A stretch of 64,000 nucleotides of DNA from Prescottella equi (GCF_020171745.1 NZ_JAIVAH010000015.1:1-64000); one strand, 5' to 3'; counted from the stretch's first letter, positions 33,549 through 43,410 are shown. The notes: a model not told the origin generated them from the letters alone. A program made the numbers and translations.

Positions 33549-34796
33549 TTATGCCCGGCCGAAGGCGAGCGCGACGTTGTGCCCACCGAAACCGAACGAG
33601 TTGTTGATCGCGAAATCGATGTCGCCGTAGCGGGGTTCACCCTTTACGACGTCGAGATCGATCTCCGGATCTTGGTTGTCCACATTCAGTGTGGGAGGAA
33701 TGACGCCCTCCCGCACGCTGAGGACCGTGAGCACTGCCTCGAGGGCGCCGACGGCGCCGATCGAGTGGCCCAGGGCCGACTTGGGCGCGTACACCGCAGG
33801 ATGCGTGCCGACCGCTGCCTTGATGGCGATGCTCTCGGCGATGTCGCCGATCGGGGTGGCGGTCGCATGTGCGTTGACGTGCTTGATATCGGACTTGGTG
33901 AGACCTGCGGTCTCGATGGCCCGGGTCATGGCGCGTGCCGCGCCCGTGCCTTCCGGATCGGGTGCCACGATGTGGAAACCGTCCGAGGTGATGCCGGCGC
34001 CCAGCAGGCGCGCGTGGATCGTCGCCCCGCGTGCCTTCGCGTGCTCCTCCGTCTCGAGGATCATCAAGGCTCCGGCCTCACCGAAGACGAACCCGTCCCG
34101 GTCCTTGTCGAAGGGGCGCGAGGCCGCCTTCGGGTCGTCGTTCCGGGTGCTGAGCGCGCGCATCATGGCGAAGCTCGCGATCGGAACAGCGCCGATGGCG
34201 CCCTCCACACCACCCGTGACGACGATGTCCGCGTCGCCCAACGCGATCATGCGGTACGCATGCGCGATGGCCTCCGACCCGGACGAACACGCCGATACCG
34301 GCGTGATGACACCGGCGCGCGCGCCGAGTTCGAGTCCGACGGTGGCCGACGGACCGTTCGGCATCACCATCTGGACCGCGAACGGCGACACCTTGCGGTA
34401 TCCGCCCTCGCGCAGCCTGTCGACGGCGTCGACGAGAGCTTCGCCGCCGCCGAGCCCGGTGCCGATGACAACCCCGAGTCGATCCTTGTCGACCTCGGGG
34501 CTGCCGGCGTTCTGCCAGACCTGTCGACCGAGAACGAGAGCGAGTCGCTCCACGAAGCTCATGCGTCGAATCTCGACCCGGCTCAGTGCGTCGTCGAACG
34601 GGACCTTGAGTTGGCCACCGAAACGCACCGGGAGATCGAATTCCTCGACGAACGAGCCGTGGAGAACGTCGATGCCGCTCTCACCGGCCAGCAGGCCCTT
34701 CCACGTGCCATCCACATCTCCGGCAACCGACGTCGTAGCCGCAAGGCTGGTGACGACGATGTTCGGTAATCGCCCTCGGGCAGAAGCGGAAGTCAC
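33549..34796 (-). CDS. kasA: Beta-ketoacyl-ACP synthase KasA
   Basis: A 415-residue ketoacyl synthase that elongates meromycolate chains with malonyl-AcpM in FAS-II. Catalytic residues are Cys170 ([10 protein letters not shown]) and the His residues in [12 protein letters not shown] and [22 protein letters not shown] is the C-terminal signature. The length and the Cys position match M. tuberculosis KasA. No second synthase (kasB) follows, unlike in mycobacteria. The GTG lies 7 bases after acpM. Thiolactomycin-type inhibitors target this family. Confidence 0.95.
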   Translation of the reverse strand: MTSASARGRLPNIVVTSLAATTSVAGDVDGTWKGLLAGESGIDVLHGSFVEEFDLPVRFGGQLKVPFDDALSRVEIRRMSFVERLALVLGRQVWQNAGSPEVDKDRLGVVIGTGLGGGEALVDAVDRLREGGYRKVSPFAVQMVMPNGPSATVGLELGARAGVITPVSACSSGSEAIAHAYRMIALGDADIVVTGGVEGAIGAVPIASFAMMRALSTRNDDPKAASRPFDKDRDGFVFGEAGALMILETEEHAKARGATIHARLLGAGITSDGFHIVAPDPEGTGAARAMTRAIETAGLTKSDIKHVNAHATATPIGDIAESIAIKAAVGTHPAVYAPKSALGHSIGAVGALEAVLTVLSVREGVIPPTLNVDNQDPEIDLDVVKGEPRYGDIDFAINNSFGFGGHNVALAFGRA

Positions 34797-34803
34797 GGTT
34801 GAC

Positions 34804-35115
34804 TCACTCGTCGTCGTTCTTGGCGGCCTCGAGCTTGGCCTTGACGGTGTCCGCTGCCTCGCCACCCTCGGCTTCGACCTTCTGGATGTAGGCGACGACA
34901 TCGCCGACGGTGCGCAGGCTGGCCAGATCCTCGTCCGGGATCTTCACGCCGTACTTGTCCTCGGTCTGGACCGCGATCTCGACCATGGACAGCGAGTCGA
35001 TGTCGAGGTCGTCGACGAACGACTTCTCGATGGTGACCTCGGACGGCTCGATGCCGGTGACCTCTTCGATGATCTCGGCGAGGTTGGCGATGATGTCTTC
35101 CTGGTTGGCGGCCAC
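34804..35115 (-). CDS. acpM: Meromycolate extension acyl carrier protein
   Basis: A 103-residue acyl carrier protein. The phosphopantetheine site is Ser41 in [11 protein letters not shown]. The C-terminal extension (residues 82-103, Ala/Lys/Glu-rich) is characteristic of AcpM-type carriers of mycolate producers, though slightly shorter than in M. tuberculosis. It lies between fabD and kasA, tightly coupled to kasA, and carries growing meromycolate chains. Confidence 0.96.
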   Translation of the reverse strand: MAANQEDIIANLAEIIEEVTGIEPSEVTIEKSFVDDLDIDSLSMVEIAVQTEDKYGVKIPDEDLASLRTVGDVVAYIQKVEAEGGEAADTVKAKLEAAKNDDE

Positions 35116-35205
35116 TAGGTGGCTCCCTTCTTGTTCGATGTTCGTGTCTCGGTGTTCGGTCCGACCGGGGCCGGACCGGTGCGCGCGTCGTGTGCGCGCA
35201 CAGAG

Positions 35206-36123
35206 CTAACCGATTTCGGTGAGTTCGGTCAGGGTGGAAATGTCTCCGGGAGATTTGAGCGCCACGGTCGGGGTGCCGCGCATCTCACGCTTGGCGATCC
35301 CGATCAGGGTGCCCGCCGGAGGAAGTTCCGCGATGGCCGTGACCTGGGCGGTCCGCAACGTTGCGGTGCACAGATCCCAGCGCACAGGTCGGGTGACCTG
35401 CGCGGCCAGCTTAGTCAGGGCGTCCGCGCCGGACGTGACCGGCGCGCCGTCCGAATTGGACAGCAGCGTCCGCGTCGGATCACCGGGGGTGATCCGTGCG
35501 GCCGCAGCGGCGACGGCGTCCTGCGCCGGCGCCATGTACCGGGTGTGGAACGCCCCGGCGACCGGGAGGGCCCGCACACGGGCCTTCTCCGGAGGATTCG
35601 CGGCGAGCTGCTCGAGAGCCTCGAGTAGCCCGGCGGCAACGATCTGTCCGGCCGCGTTGCGGTTGGCCGGCGTGAGGTCGAGTTCCTCGAGCCGGGACAG
35701 CACCGCATCCTCGTCCCCGCCGAGAACCGCCGACATTCCGGTGGGCTCGAGGGCACAGGCCTTCGCCATCTCCGCGCCGCGGATCGCGGCGAGGGTCACG
35801 GCGTCGTCGGGCGAGAGCACCCCGGCGACTGCCGCCGCGGCGAGCTCGCCGACGGAATGGCCGGCGGCGATCGTGTCGGCGGGAATCAGGCCGCGCCGTT
35901 CGAGCTCCTCGTAGGCGAGGAGCTCGGCGGCGACGACCAGCGGCTGAGTGACTGCGGTATCGGTGATCTCCTCGGCCGTGGCGGTGGTGCCCAGCCGGAG
36001 GAGATCGAGGCCGGAAGCCTTCGACCACAGTGTCACGCGATCGTGCGCGCCCGGCAGGTCCAGCCAGGGGCTGAGCATGCCGGGTGTCTGGGAGCCCTGA
36101 CCCGGGGCTAGCAACGAAATCAC
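35206..36123 (-). CDS. fabD: Malonyl CoA-acyl carrier protein transacylase
   Basis: A 305-residue malonyltransferase that loads AcpM with malonate. The nucleophile Ser90 lies in AGHSVGELAA, the oxyanion and start motif is LLAPGQGSQTPGM, and the catalytic His is in GAFHTRYM (about residue 194). The GTG at 36123 starts right at the conserved VISLLAPGQG, while the upstream open frame is unrelated. It is the first gene of the operon, with a MabR-like site about 70-85 bases upstream. Confidence 0.95.
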   Translation of the reverse strand: MISLLAPGQGSQTPGMLSPWLDLPGAHDRVTLWSKASGLDLLRLGTTATAEEITDTAVTQPLVVAAELLAYEELERRGLIPADTIAAGHSVGELAAAAVAGVLSPDDAVTLAAIRGAEMAKACALEPTGMSAVLGGDEDAVLSRLEELDLTPANRNAAGQIVAAGLLEALEQLAANPPEKARVRALPVAGAFHTRYMAPAQDAVAAAAARITPGDPTRTLLSNSDGAPVTSGADALTKLAAQVTRPVRWDLCTATLRTAQVTAIAELPPAGTLIGIAKREMRGTPTVALKSPGDISTLTELTEIG

Positions 36124-36188
36124 GCATTCCAGGGAACACCCTCGCGACGCGGCGCGAGATGTTGTCGGGGATGAAACCCGGACACGTG

Positions 36189-36209
36189 TTTTGTAGGTTT
36201 CCCACAAAA
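36189..36209. promoter_or_regulatory. MabR-type operator (TTTTGT-N9-ACAAAA)
   Basis: A perfect 6-9-6 inverted repeat lies in the 127-base gap between mabR and fabD. The same arrangement, with a TTTTGT/ACAAAA dyad, is my recollection of the MabR operator described for the mycobacterial fasII operon. It should control fabD-acpM-kasA-accD6. The dyad is seen; the binding protein is inferred. Confidence 0.75.
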
Positions 36210-36250
36210 ATGCACGTCGGCGGCCGCTATCGAAATCGGGCGCTCTCGCG

Positions 36251-37612
36251 TTACGTTCCCACGTTCCGGATTGGGAAATTTGTGACGGATGTGTCGGAAG
36301 TCGACGTTTGAACGCGCGTTTGGGCAAGTCGGCCGACTGTCGCTGCGACGCGGAGCACATACGCGTCGCGCGGATTCGTGGGATCGCGCCCCGTGATTTC
36401 TGAAATTCGCTTCAGTCGGTACCGAACCGTATTTGGATGAACAAACAGCTGACGGGCGCATGCCTCGACGGCGCCGCCGGAGTCCAGATAGGCGTCGAGG
36501 GTGTCCGCGAGGGCGGTTCCCGAGACCGAGAGCGGGTGGATCAAACGCTCGTTCAGAGCGACGACCGCCGCGGTATCCCCGAGCAGGGCACGTTCGGGCA
36601 ACAACTCCGCCGCGAACACGGGCCGCGGCGCCCCGCGCCACCCGACGACGGCCTCCATCCCCGCCAGTGCCTCGACCGCGCTGAAGTGTGCTGCGCCCAG
36701 ACTCGGGGTCGTGGGCCCGATCACGACGGGGCCGCCGGAGAACTTGCCCATCAGCTCGGCCATGAACTCGCGTGCCGCCCGGCTGCCGTGCAGTTCGCCG
36801 CTGACGACGAGGACGAGGCGATCGCCCTGGATCACCGCGAGCGCCGCGCGGTCGTGCCGCTGCGCGGTGCTGTGCACGGTGCCGATCACCGACACGCTCT
36901 CCTCGGGCGGGGGCGTGCCGACGATGACCGTCGCGGGGGCGGTGGCGTCCCAGTTGAGGGTGGCGGCGCGGGACTGCAGGTCCGATCCGGTGTCGCCCCG
37001 CACCACCGCGTCCACGACCAGGGCCTCGAGCCGGGTGTCCCACGCGCCGCGGGACTCGGCCGCGCTGGCATATACGGAGGCGGCGGCGAAGCCCAGCTCA
37101 CGCCCGTACCGCAGGATCGCCTCGGTGAGCGCCACCAGCTGACGGTCGTTGCGGGCGAGCGCGGGCAACCGCTGCTCGAAGAACTCCATCGCCACGCGCA
37201 CCATGTCGACCGTCTGGCGCAGCGTCAGGCGGCGGGCGAGGTCCTGCGGAATCACCTGGTAGGCGTCGATGGTGAAGCGGATGTCGCTGTCGGAGTCGGT
37301 GAGCCACTCGAGGAAGTTGACCACCGACTTCTGGACGATCATCTGGACGCTCGCGCGCTGTTCGGCGTCGAGGTCGGCGAAGAACGGCAGCTGGTCCTGC
37401 AGTGAGGCGATCGCCTCGGTGGACAGCCGTCCCGAGAACTGCTTGACCCGGCGCAGCAGTGCATCCGGCAGCGAATCGCGGGTGGGCCGGCCGCCTGCCG
37501 CGGGGGGCGGGGGCTGGTAGCGGACGCGTCGCGCCGGCACCGGGGCCGGCGCCTCGTGCAGCGCGGGCGGCTCCGACGAGCTGTTCGACGTCTCGGGCTG
37601 ATCCTCGGCCAT
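36251..37612 (-). CDS. mabR: PucR-family regulator, MabR-like
   Basis: A 453-residue regulator with a proline-rich start (residues 1-50), a long helical sensory region, a GGDEF-related middle domain (about 225-340) and a C-terminal PucR helix-turn-helix (ACARQLFVHPNTVRYRLKRI, about 395-415). Its position between aceE and fabD is that of MabR (Rv2242), the regulator of the mycolic-acid FAS-II operon in mycobacteria. Regulation of the adjacent operon through the TTTTGT-N9-ACAAAA site is likely. Confidence 0.88.
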   Translation of the reverse strand: MAEDQPETSNSSSEPPALHEAPAPVPARRVRYQPPPPAAGGRPTRDSLPDALLRRVKQFSGRLSTEAIASLQDQLPFFADLDAEQRASVQMIVQKSVVNFLEWLTDSDSDIRFTIDAYQVIPQDLARRLTLRQTVDMVRVAMEFFEQRLPALARNDRQLVALTEAILRYGRELGFAAASVYASAAESRGAWDTRLEALVVDAVVRGDTGSDLQSRAATLNWDATAPATVIVGTPPPEESVSVIGTVHSTAQRHDRAALAVIQGDRLVLVVSGELHGSRAAREFMAELMGKFSGGPVVIGPTTPSLGAAHFSAVEALAGMEAVVGWRGAPRPVFAAELLPERALLGDTAAVVALNERLIHPLSVSGTALADTLDAYLDSGGAVEACARQLFVHPNTVRYRLKRISEITGRDPTNPRDAYVLRVAATVGRLAQTRVQTSTSDTSVTNFPIRNVGT

Positions 37613-37631
37613 GAAAGGAACTTACGCCCGC

Positions 37632-37667
37632 CGCCGGCACGGGGTCTCGGAGACACTCGTGCCGGCG
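37632..37667 (-). terminator. Hairpin between aceE and mabR
   Basis: CGCCGGCACG pairs with CGTGCCGGCG (10 bp) around 16 bases, 43 bases after the aceE stop and 20 bases before the mabR start. It probably terminates or attenuates aceE transcription. Confidence 0.6.
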
Positions 37668-37710
37668 ACGGGCGCGTTCAGCGGCCGGGAGGCCGCGTCG
37701 TCGGGTCGAC

Positions 37711-40569
37711 TCAGGCGACGCCGGGATCCGACGTCGACACCGGCGCGGCCAGCACGTCGTCGATCCGGTACCGGGCGGCGGCCTCGACGGCCTTCGACCG
37801 GTCGACCTCGCCGGACTTCGCCAGCGCGGAGAGCACCGCGACGACGATCGACTCGGCGTCGACGTTGAAGAACCGTCGTGCCGCGGTGCGGGTGTCGGAG
37901 AAGCCGAACCCGTCGGTGCCGAGCGTCGTGTACGAGCCGGGAACCCACTGGCGGATCTGGTCCGGCACCGCGCGCATCCAGTCGGAGGCGGCGACGAACG
38001 GGCCCTGCGCCTGCGAGAGCGCCTTCGTCACGTACGGCGTCGGAGCGTCGGCACCGGGGTTGTGCAGCGCCTCACGCTCGCACTCGACGCCGTCGCGGCG
38101 CAGCTCGCCCCACGACGTCACCGACCACACGTCCGCGGCCACGCCCCACTCGTCGGCGAGCAGCTGCTGCGCGCGCAGGCCGTCCGGCATGGTGACACCG
38201 GAGACGAGGATCTGGGCGCGTGGACCGGCGTTCTCGGCCCGCTTGTACAGGTAGATGCCCTTGAGCAGGCCGTCGACGTCGAGGTTCTCCGGCTCGGCGG
38301 GCTGCTGGTACGGCTCGTTGTAGACGGTCAGGTAGTAGAAGATGTTCTCGCCACCGAAGCCGTCGACACCCGGGGTGCCGCCGTACATGCGACGCAGGCC
38401 GTCCTTGACGATGTGCGCGATCTCGTACGAGAACGACGGGTCGTACGACACCGCCGCCGGGTTGGTCGACGCCAGCAGCAGCGAGTGACCGTCGGCGTGC
38501 TGCAGACCCTCACCGGTGAGCGTGGTGCGACCGGCGGTGGCGCCGAGCACGAAGCCGCGGGCCATCTGGTCCGCCGCCGCCCACAGGCCGTCACCGGTCC
38601 GCTGGAAGCCGAACATCGAGTAGAAGATGTAGACCGGGATCATCGGCTCGCCGTGCGTGGCGTACGACGTGCCGACCGCGGTGAACGACGACGTCGAGCC
38701 GGCCTCGTTGATGCCCTCGTGGAGGATCTGGCCGACCGAGCTCTCCTTGTAGGCGAGCATCAGTTCGGCGTCGACCGACGTGTACAGCTGTCCGTTGCGG
38801 TTGTAGATCTTCAGCGACGGGAACCACGAATCCATACCGAACGTGCGCGCCTCGTCGGGGATGATGGGCACGATCCGCTTGCCGATCTCCTTGTCGCGCA
38901 ACAGTTCCTTGAGGATGCGCACGACGGCCATCGTCGTCGCGACCTCCTGCTTGCCCGAACCCTTGCGCACGACGTCGTAGGTCTTGTCCGCGGGCTGCGG
39001 GAGCGGGGCGGCGTCGGTGCGGCGCGACGGCAGGAACCCACCGAGCGCCTTGCGGCGCTGCAGCATGTACTGGATCTCCGGCGAATCCGTGCCCGGGTGG
39101 TAGTACGGGGGCAGGTACGGATCCTTCTCGAGCTCCGCGTCGGAGATCGGGATCCGCTGGATGTCGCGGAAACGCTTGAGGTCGTCGAGCGTCAGCTTCT
39201 TCATCTGGTGCGTGGCGTTGCGGCCCTCGAAGTGCTTGCCGAGGGTGTAGCCCTTGATGGTGTGCGCCAGGATGACCGTCGGCTGGCCCTTGTGCGCCAT
39301 CGCCGCCGCGTACGCCGCGTGGATCTTGCGGTAGTCGTGGCCGCCGCGCTTGAGGTTCCAGATCTCCTGGTCGCTCATGTCGGCGACGAGGGCCTTGGTG
39401 CGCGGGTCGCGGCCGAAGAAGTGCTCGCGGACGAACGCGCCGTCGTTGGCCTTGTACGTCTGGAAGTCGCCGTCCGGGGTCTCGTTCATGAGGTTGACGA
39501 GAGCGCCGTCCTTGTCGGCGTGCAGCAGCGAGTCCCACTCGCGGCCCCACACGACCTTGATGACGTTCCAGCCGGCGCCGCGGAAGAACGACTCCAGCTC
39601 CTGGATGATCTTGCCGTTGCCGCGGACCGGGCCGTCGAGACGCTGCAGGTTGCAGTTGATGACGAACGTCAGGTTGTCGAGGCCCTCGGTGGCCGCGACG
39701 TGCGCGAGACCGCGCGACTCCGGCTCGTCCATCTCGCCGTCGCCGAGGAACGCCCACACGTGCTGATCCGAGGTGTCCTTGACGCCGCGATCGTTCAGGT
39801 AGTGGTTGAACCGGGCCTGGTAGATGGCGTTCATCGGGCCCAGGCCCATCGACACCGTCGGGAACTCCCAGAAGTCCGGGAGCAGGCGCGGATGCGGGTA
39901 GGACGGCAGGCCGCCGCCCGACTGGGCGTGGCTGGCCTCCTGACGGAAGCCGTCCATCTGCTCGGCCGGAATCCGGCCCTCGAGGAACGCGCGCGCGTAG
40001 ATGCCGGGCGACGCGTGACCCTGCACGAAGATGTGGTCGCCGCCGCCCGGATGATCCTTGCCGCGGAAGAAGTGGTTGAAGCCGACCTCGTAGAGCGCGG
40101 CGGACGACGCGTACGTCGAGATGTGGCCGCCGACGCCGACACCGGGACGCTGCGCGCGGTGCACCATGATCGCGGCGTTCCAGCGGATCCAGGCGCGGTA
40201 CCGACGCTCGACGTCCTCGTCGCCGGGGAACCACGGCTCGTTCTCGGTCGGAATCGTGTTCACGTAGTCGGTGGACGTGAGGGCGGGGATCGCCACGTGC
40301 TTCTCACCGGCGCGCTCGAGCAGGCGCAGCATCAGGTAGCGGGCACGGGCGGAACCCGAACGGTCCAGCAGACCGTCGAACGATTCGAGCCACTCGGTGG
40401 TCTCGTCCGGATCGATGTCCGGCAGGTAGGACGCCACGCCCTCGCGGATGACGCGGACCCGGCCGTCGGCTCCGGGCTGCGCGTTCGCGGCAGGTGGCTG
40501 GACCGCTCCGGACACGCCCGGTGTGTCGGCGTTCGGTTGAGACGCGGGCCCCTGGATCAGGTCTGACAA
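37711..40569 (-). CDS. aceE: Pyruvate dehydrogenase E1 component (homodimeric)
   Basis: A 952-residue thiamine-diphosphate enzyme that decarboxylates pyruvate and passes the acetyl group to the E2 lipoyl domain. The ThDP motif is [10 protein letters not shown] through [12 protein letters not shown] (about 285-325). [12 protein letters not shown] and the C-terminal transketolase-like [11 protein letters not shown] blocks are present. A TTG start at 40569 is chosen because AGGAG lies 6 bases upstream and the family N terminus follows. The acetyl-CoA made here feeds the adjacent FAS-II genes. E2 is not in the window. Confidence 0.95.
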   Translation of the reverse strand: MSDLIQGPASQPNADTPGVSGAVQPPAANAQPGADGRVRVIREGVASYLPDIDPDETTEWLESFDGLLDRSGSARARYLMLRLLERAGEKHVAIPALTSTDYVNTIPTENEPWFPGDEDVERRYRAWIRWNAAIMVHRAQRPGVGVGGHISTYASSAALYEVGFNHFFRGKDHPGGGDHIFVQGHASPGIYARAFLEGRIPAEQMDGFRQEASHAQSGGGLPSYPHPRLLPDFWEFPTVSMGLGPMNAIYQARFNHYLNDRGVKDTSDQHVWAFLGDGEMDEPESRGLAHVAATEGLDNLTFVINCNLQRLDGPVRGNGKIIQELESFFRGAGWNVIKVVWGREWDSLLHADKDGALVNLMNETPDGDFQTYKANDGAFVREHFFGRDPRTKALVADMSDQEIWNLKRGGHDYRKIHAAYAAAMAHKGQPTVILAHTIKGYTLGKHFEGRNATHQMKKLTLDDLKRFRDIQRIPISDAELEKDPYLPPYYHPGTDSPEIQYMLQRRKALGGFLPSRRTDAAPLPQPADKTYDVVRKGSGKQEVATTMAVVRILKELLRDKEIGKRIVPIIPDEARTFGMDSWFPSLKIYNRNGQLYTSVDAELMLAYKESSVGQILHEGINEAGSTSSFTAVGTSYATHGEPMIPVYIFYSMFGFQRTGDGLWAAADQMARGFVLGATAGRTTLTGEGLQHADGHSLLLASTNPAAVSYDPSFSYEIAHIVKDGLRRMYGGTPGVDGFGGENIFYYLTVYNEPYQQPAEPENLDVDGLLKGIYLYKRAENAGPRAQILVSGVTMPDGLRAQQLLADEWGVAADVWSVTSWGELRRDGVECEREALHNPGADAPTPYVTKALSQAQGPFVAASDWMRAVPDQIRQWVPGSYTTLGTDGFGFSDTRTAARRFFNVDAESIVVAVLSALAKSGEVDRSKAVEAAARYRIDDVLAAPVSTSDPGVA

Positions 40570-40959
40570 GGTGTGCTCCTCATTGTGGTGGGACGCGCGG
40601 TGTCGCGTCCGCTCCATCCGGGCGGCCCTTGTTAGGGCCGTCCGACATTCCATATGAATATGGCGCAGCCCTCATCTTTCCCCATCCGCACTCGGGAGGC
40701 ACCCCCGCTCCTGTTGTCCGGTACCCGGCGCGTCGCGGCGGCTACACTTGCCGGGAGAACGTCCAGTTCGCGGTGGTTTTCGCGAATTCGGCCAGACTTT
40801 CTCGAGGTTTTCGGGGTCGTCGGCTTGCGCGAAAGCCTCCGACCATGTTCGCTTTCACCTATTGATCGACGGACGCTCGATCGTCACCAGAAGGTCTGCA
40901 GGCTCGTGCGAGAGGTTTCGCGGGGACCTGCGACCGACCGAACAGAGGAGGACACCACC
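40570..40959. promoter_or_regulatory. Divergent control region of aceE and the DUF3052 gene
   Basis: A 390-base gene-free region. On the aceE side are CGGCCCT/AGGGCCG (40623-40640) and the palindrome CCATAT-GA-ATATGG (40650-40663), 55-95 bases upstream of the aceE TTG start, suited to a hairpin leader and an operator. On the other side an AGAGGAGG ribosome-binding site (40945) precedes the DUF3052 gene. No coding frame was convincing. Confidence 0.6.
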
Positions 40960-41382
40960 GTGGTCGCCGCGGCGGACGCCCAGAACTACGCTCAGAAGCT
41001 TGGCATTACCCCCGACATGGTGGTTCAGGAACTGGGCTGGGACGAGGACACCGACGACGAGCTGCGCGCGGAGGTGGAAGAGGCCATCGGTGGGGAGATG
41101 GTCGACGAGGACTCCGACGAGGTCATGGACGTCGTGCTGCTGTGGTGGCGCGACGGGGACGGTGATCTGGTCGACGCGCTGATGGACGCCATCGGGCCGC
41201 TCTCGGACGATGGCTTCGTGTGGGTTCTCACCCCCAAGACCGGGCAGCCCGGGCACGTCGAGCCCAGCGAGATCGCCGAATCCGCGCCCACCGCGGGTCT
41301 GACGCAGACCTCGGCCGCGAACCTCGGCATGTGGAGCGGTAGCCGGCTGGTGCAGCCGAAGGCGCGCGCACCCAAGCGCTGA
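40960..41382 (+). CDS. DUF3052 family protein
   Basis: A 140-residue acidic protein conserved in actinobacteria (Rv2239c position). Visible are LGITPDMVVQELGWDEDTDDELR, a very acidic central helix and VVLLWWRDGDGDLVDALMDAIGPL. The GTG at 40960 follows AGAGGAGG. The family has no established biochemical function; its constant place between aceE and ahpE suggests a housekeeping role. No signal peptide or membrane segment. Confidence 0.85.
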   Translation: MVAAADAQNYAQKLGITPDMVVQELGWDEDTDDELRAEVEEAIGGEMVDEDSDEVMDVVLLWWRDGDGDLVDALMDAIGPLSDDGFVWVLTPKTGQPGHVEPSEIAESAPTAGLTQTSAANLGMWSGSRLVQPKARAPKR

Positions 41383-41466
41383 CCTTCCGCACCCCTTCCG
41401 GGCACTTCCGCACGGCGTACGTTGGTCGTGGCGGAAGTGCTGCCGTACCCGACGTTAGGATCAGGC

Positions 41467-41931
41467 ATGCCTCTCGAGGTGGGCGCCGTCGCGCCCGATT
41501 TCACGCTCAAGGACCAGAACAACCAGGAAGTCACGCTGTCGGACTTCCGGGGTAAGAAGAACGTTCTTCTGGTCTTCTACCCGCTGGCGTTCACCGGTGT
41601 CTGCCAGGGCGAGTTGTGCCGCGTGCGTGACGAGCTCCCGAAGTTCCAGAACGACGACGCCGAGATCCTCGCGATCTCCGTCGGCCCGTCGCCGACCCAC
41701 AAGATCTGGGCGGCCGAGCAGGGATACACGTTCCCGCTGCTGTCGGATTTCTGGCCCCACGGTGCCGTCGCGGAGGCGTACGGCGTCTTCAACGACAAAC
41801 TCGGATTCGCCAACCGCGGCACGTTCGCGATCGACAAGGAAGGCGTCATCCGGTTCGCCGAGATGAACGGCCCCGGCGAACCCCGTGACCAGGCAGCTTG
41901 GGAGAAAGCGCTCACCGCGCTAAAGTCCTGA
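41467..41931 (+). CDS. ahpE: Peroxiredoxin AhpE, with a CX4C pair
   Basis: A 154-residue peroxiredoxin that reduces hydroperoxides and peroxynitrite. The peroxidatic Cys46 lies in [12 protein letters not shown], with the catalytic Thr and Arg ([10 protein letters not shown] region) conserved. M. tuberculosis AhpE is a 1-Cys enzyme. Here Cys51 follows five residues later (CQGELC), the spacing of resolving cysteines in BCP/PrxQ-type enzymes. A terminator hairpin follows the stop. Confidence 0.93.
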   Translation: MPLEVGAVAPDFTLKDQNNQEVTLSDFRGKKNVLLVFYPLAFTGVCQGELCRVRDELPKFQNDDAEILAISVGPSPTHKIWAAEQGYTFPLLSDFWPHGAVAEAYGVFNDKLGFANRGTFAIDKEGVIRFAEMNGPGEPRDQAAWEKALTALKS

Positions 41932-41935
41932 ATGC

Positions 41936-41964
41936 AAATCCGGCGACGTGATGTCGCCGGATTT
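41936..41964 (+). terminator. Terminator of ahpE
   Basis: AAATCCGGCGAC pairs exactly with GTCGCCGGATTT (12 bp) around GTGAT, 4 bases after the ahpE stop and directly before tRNA-Val. The ATTTCG end gives a short T-tract. Confidence 0.85.
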
Positions 41965-41965
41965 C

Positions 41966-42037
41966 GGGCGTGTAGCTCAGTGGTAGAGCTCTGGTTTTAC
42001 ACACCAGCGGTCGGGGGTTCGAAACCCTCCGCGCCCA
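41966..42037 (+). tRNA. tRNA-Val (TAC)
   Basis: A 72-base cloverleaf. GGGCGTG pairs with CGCGCCC, with A as discriminator and CC following. The D arm is GCTCAGTGGTAGAGC, the anticodon stem CTGGT/ACCAG encloses TAC at 41998-42000, and the T arm carries GGTTCGAAACC. A terminator follows 7 bases later. Confidence 0.97.
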
Positions 42038-42044
42038 CCGTCGA

Positions 42045-42080
42045 AACCCCGCACTCGCGAATGCGCGATGCGGGGTTTTT
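42045..42080 (+). terminator. Terminator after tRNA-Val
   Basis: AACCCCGCA pairs with TGCGGGGTT and an inner TCGCGA/TGCGCGA hairpin, followed by TTTTT. A classic intrinsic terminator. Confidence 0.9.
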
Positions 42081-42150
42081 CACATGTGTTCGCTCCGAAT
42101 CCGCCCCGGCCGAGTCGATACTGGAAGGACCACGACCGAACGGACGGAAG

Positions 42151-42687
42151 ATGGCGACGGACCCCACCGTCGATCCGACAGCGATCGACATCAAGCTGGA
42201 CCCGATGCGGCAGCACCTGGTCGGGATCACCGCGCACAAGCACCTACCGTTCGACGTCCCGGTCATCAGTGAGGTCGCGCCGAATCTGTGGCAGGGCGGG
42301 TGCCGGGAGGGGCTGGTGCTGCCGAACTTCGTCAAGCATGTCGTCTCGCTGTATCCGTGGGAGCAGTACGACATCCGGCACACCATCGACTCCGAGATGT
42401 ACGTGCGGATGTACGACAGCGCCGAGCAGGGGTTCGAGCAGGTGGACGCGCTCGCGGCGTGGGTGAACGTGTGCCGGGAGACCGGGCCGGTGCTGGTCCA
42501 CTGCCAGGTGGGGCTCAACCGGTCGAGTCTCGTGGCGGCGCGGGCGATGGTGCTGTCCGACGAGGCGGATCCGGCGGGGGCGATCGCGGTGCTGCGGGAG
42601 CGGCGGTCGCCGGCATGCCTGTGCAACGACGCGTTCGAGGAATGGCTGCTGAGCGAACCCGCGTCAGACGCCCGCGACCCCGAGTAG
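42151..42687 (+). CDS. Dual-specificity-like protein phosphatase
   Basis: A 178-residue phosphatase with the Cys-based P-loop HCQVGLNRSS (Cys118, Arg124) and an upstream acid-loop region (LYPWEQYDIRHTID). The fold resembles the small dual-specificity phosphatases. The ATG at 42151 follows GGAAG. Its last 24 bases overlap the 3' end of the convergent VIT gene. Substrate unknown; PtpA- and PtpB-type enzymes are also encoded in this window. Confidence 0.87.
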   Translation: MATDPTVDPTAIDIKLDPMRQHLVGITAHKHLPFDVPVISEVAPNLWQGGCREGLVLPNFVKHVVSLYPWEQYDIRHTIDSEMYVRMYDSAEQGFEQVDALAAWVNVCRETGPVLVHCQVGLNRSSLVAARAMVLSDEADPAGAIAVLRERRSPACLCNDAFEEWLLSEPASDARDPE

Positions 42688-43410
42688 CTGCCCGATCCCG
42701 TAGGTCACGACCATCGCGAGCGCGCCGCCCGCCACCACCCGCAGCACGGCGCGGGACCGGCGCGCCCCGCCCAGCCGGGCGCTGAGGCTGCCCGTGATCG
42801 CGAGCGCGATGAGCACCGCCGCGAACGTGACCGGGATACGAGCGGTGGCCGGGGGCAACAGAATCGCGAGCATCGGCAGGATCGCCCCGACGGTGAACGA
42901 GATCGCCGAGGCGCCGGCGGCCTGCCACGGGTTGGTGAGTTCGTCCGGGTCGATGCCCAGTTCGGCCTCGGCGTGCGCGGCGAACGCGTCGTGCTCGGTC
43001 AGTTCCTCGGCCACCTTCCGGGCCGTCTCGGGGGAGAGCCCCTTCGCCTCGTACAGCGACGCGAGTTCCTCGAGTTCGGCGTCGGGGATGGTCGACAGCT
43101 CGAGCTTCTCCTTGGCCAGCAGCGCCCGTTCGGTGTCGCGCTGGGTGCTCACCGAGACGTACTCGCCGAGCGCCATCGACACCGCACCGGCCGCGAGACC
43201 GGCCAGGCCCGCGGTGAGGATCGGCCCGCGGTCGGTGGTGGCCGCCGCGACACCGACGACCAGGCCGGCGACCGAGACGATGCCGTCGTTGGCGCCCAGC
43301 ACACCGGCCCGCAACCAGTTCAGCCGCGACGACAGCGAGCCGAGGTGCGGTTCCGCGTCGTGCATTCCGGCCGGACCGGCTTGATCGGGCGACTCCTTGT
43401 GCGAGGTCAC
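42664..43410 (-). CDS. VIT1/CCC1 family transporter
   Basis: A 248-residue membrane protein of the VIT1/CCC1 family of iron/manganese transporters. The N-terminal helix LNWLRAGVLGANDGIVSVAG and two further paired helices (about 60-95 and 170-245) surround a Glu-rich cytosolic loop (residues 95-150, ELEELASLYEAKG) that carries metal-binding Glu residues in known members. The GTG start at 43410 or the internal ATG near residue 16 could be used. Its 3' end overlaps the phosphatase gene by 24 bases. Confidence 0.88.
   Translation of the reverse strand: MTSHKESPDQAGPAGMHDAEPHLGSLSSRLNWLRAGVLGANDGIVSVAGLVVGVAAATTDRGPILTAGLAGLAAGAVSMALGEYVSVSTQRDTERALLAKEKLELSTIPDAELEELASLYEAKGLSPETARKVAEELTEHDAFAAHAEAELGIDPDELTNPWQAAGASAISFTVGAILPMLAILLPPATARIPVTFAAVLIALAITGSLSARLGGARRSRAVLRVVAGGALAMVVTYGIGQLLGVAGV

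Noticed and set aside
38062-40566. A long plus-strand open frame antisense to aceE (over 800 codons)
   Set aside because: It is the usual by-product of GC3-rich coding on the opposite strand; its composition (Arg/Val/Leu/Asp with repeats) resembles no protein, and aceE is unambiguous.
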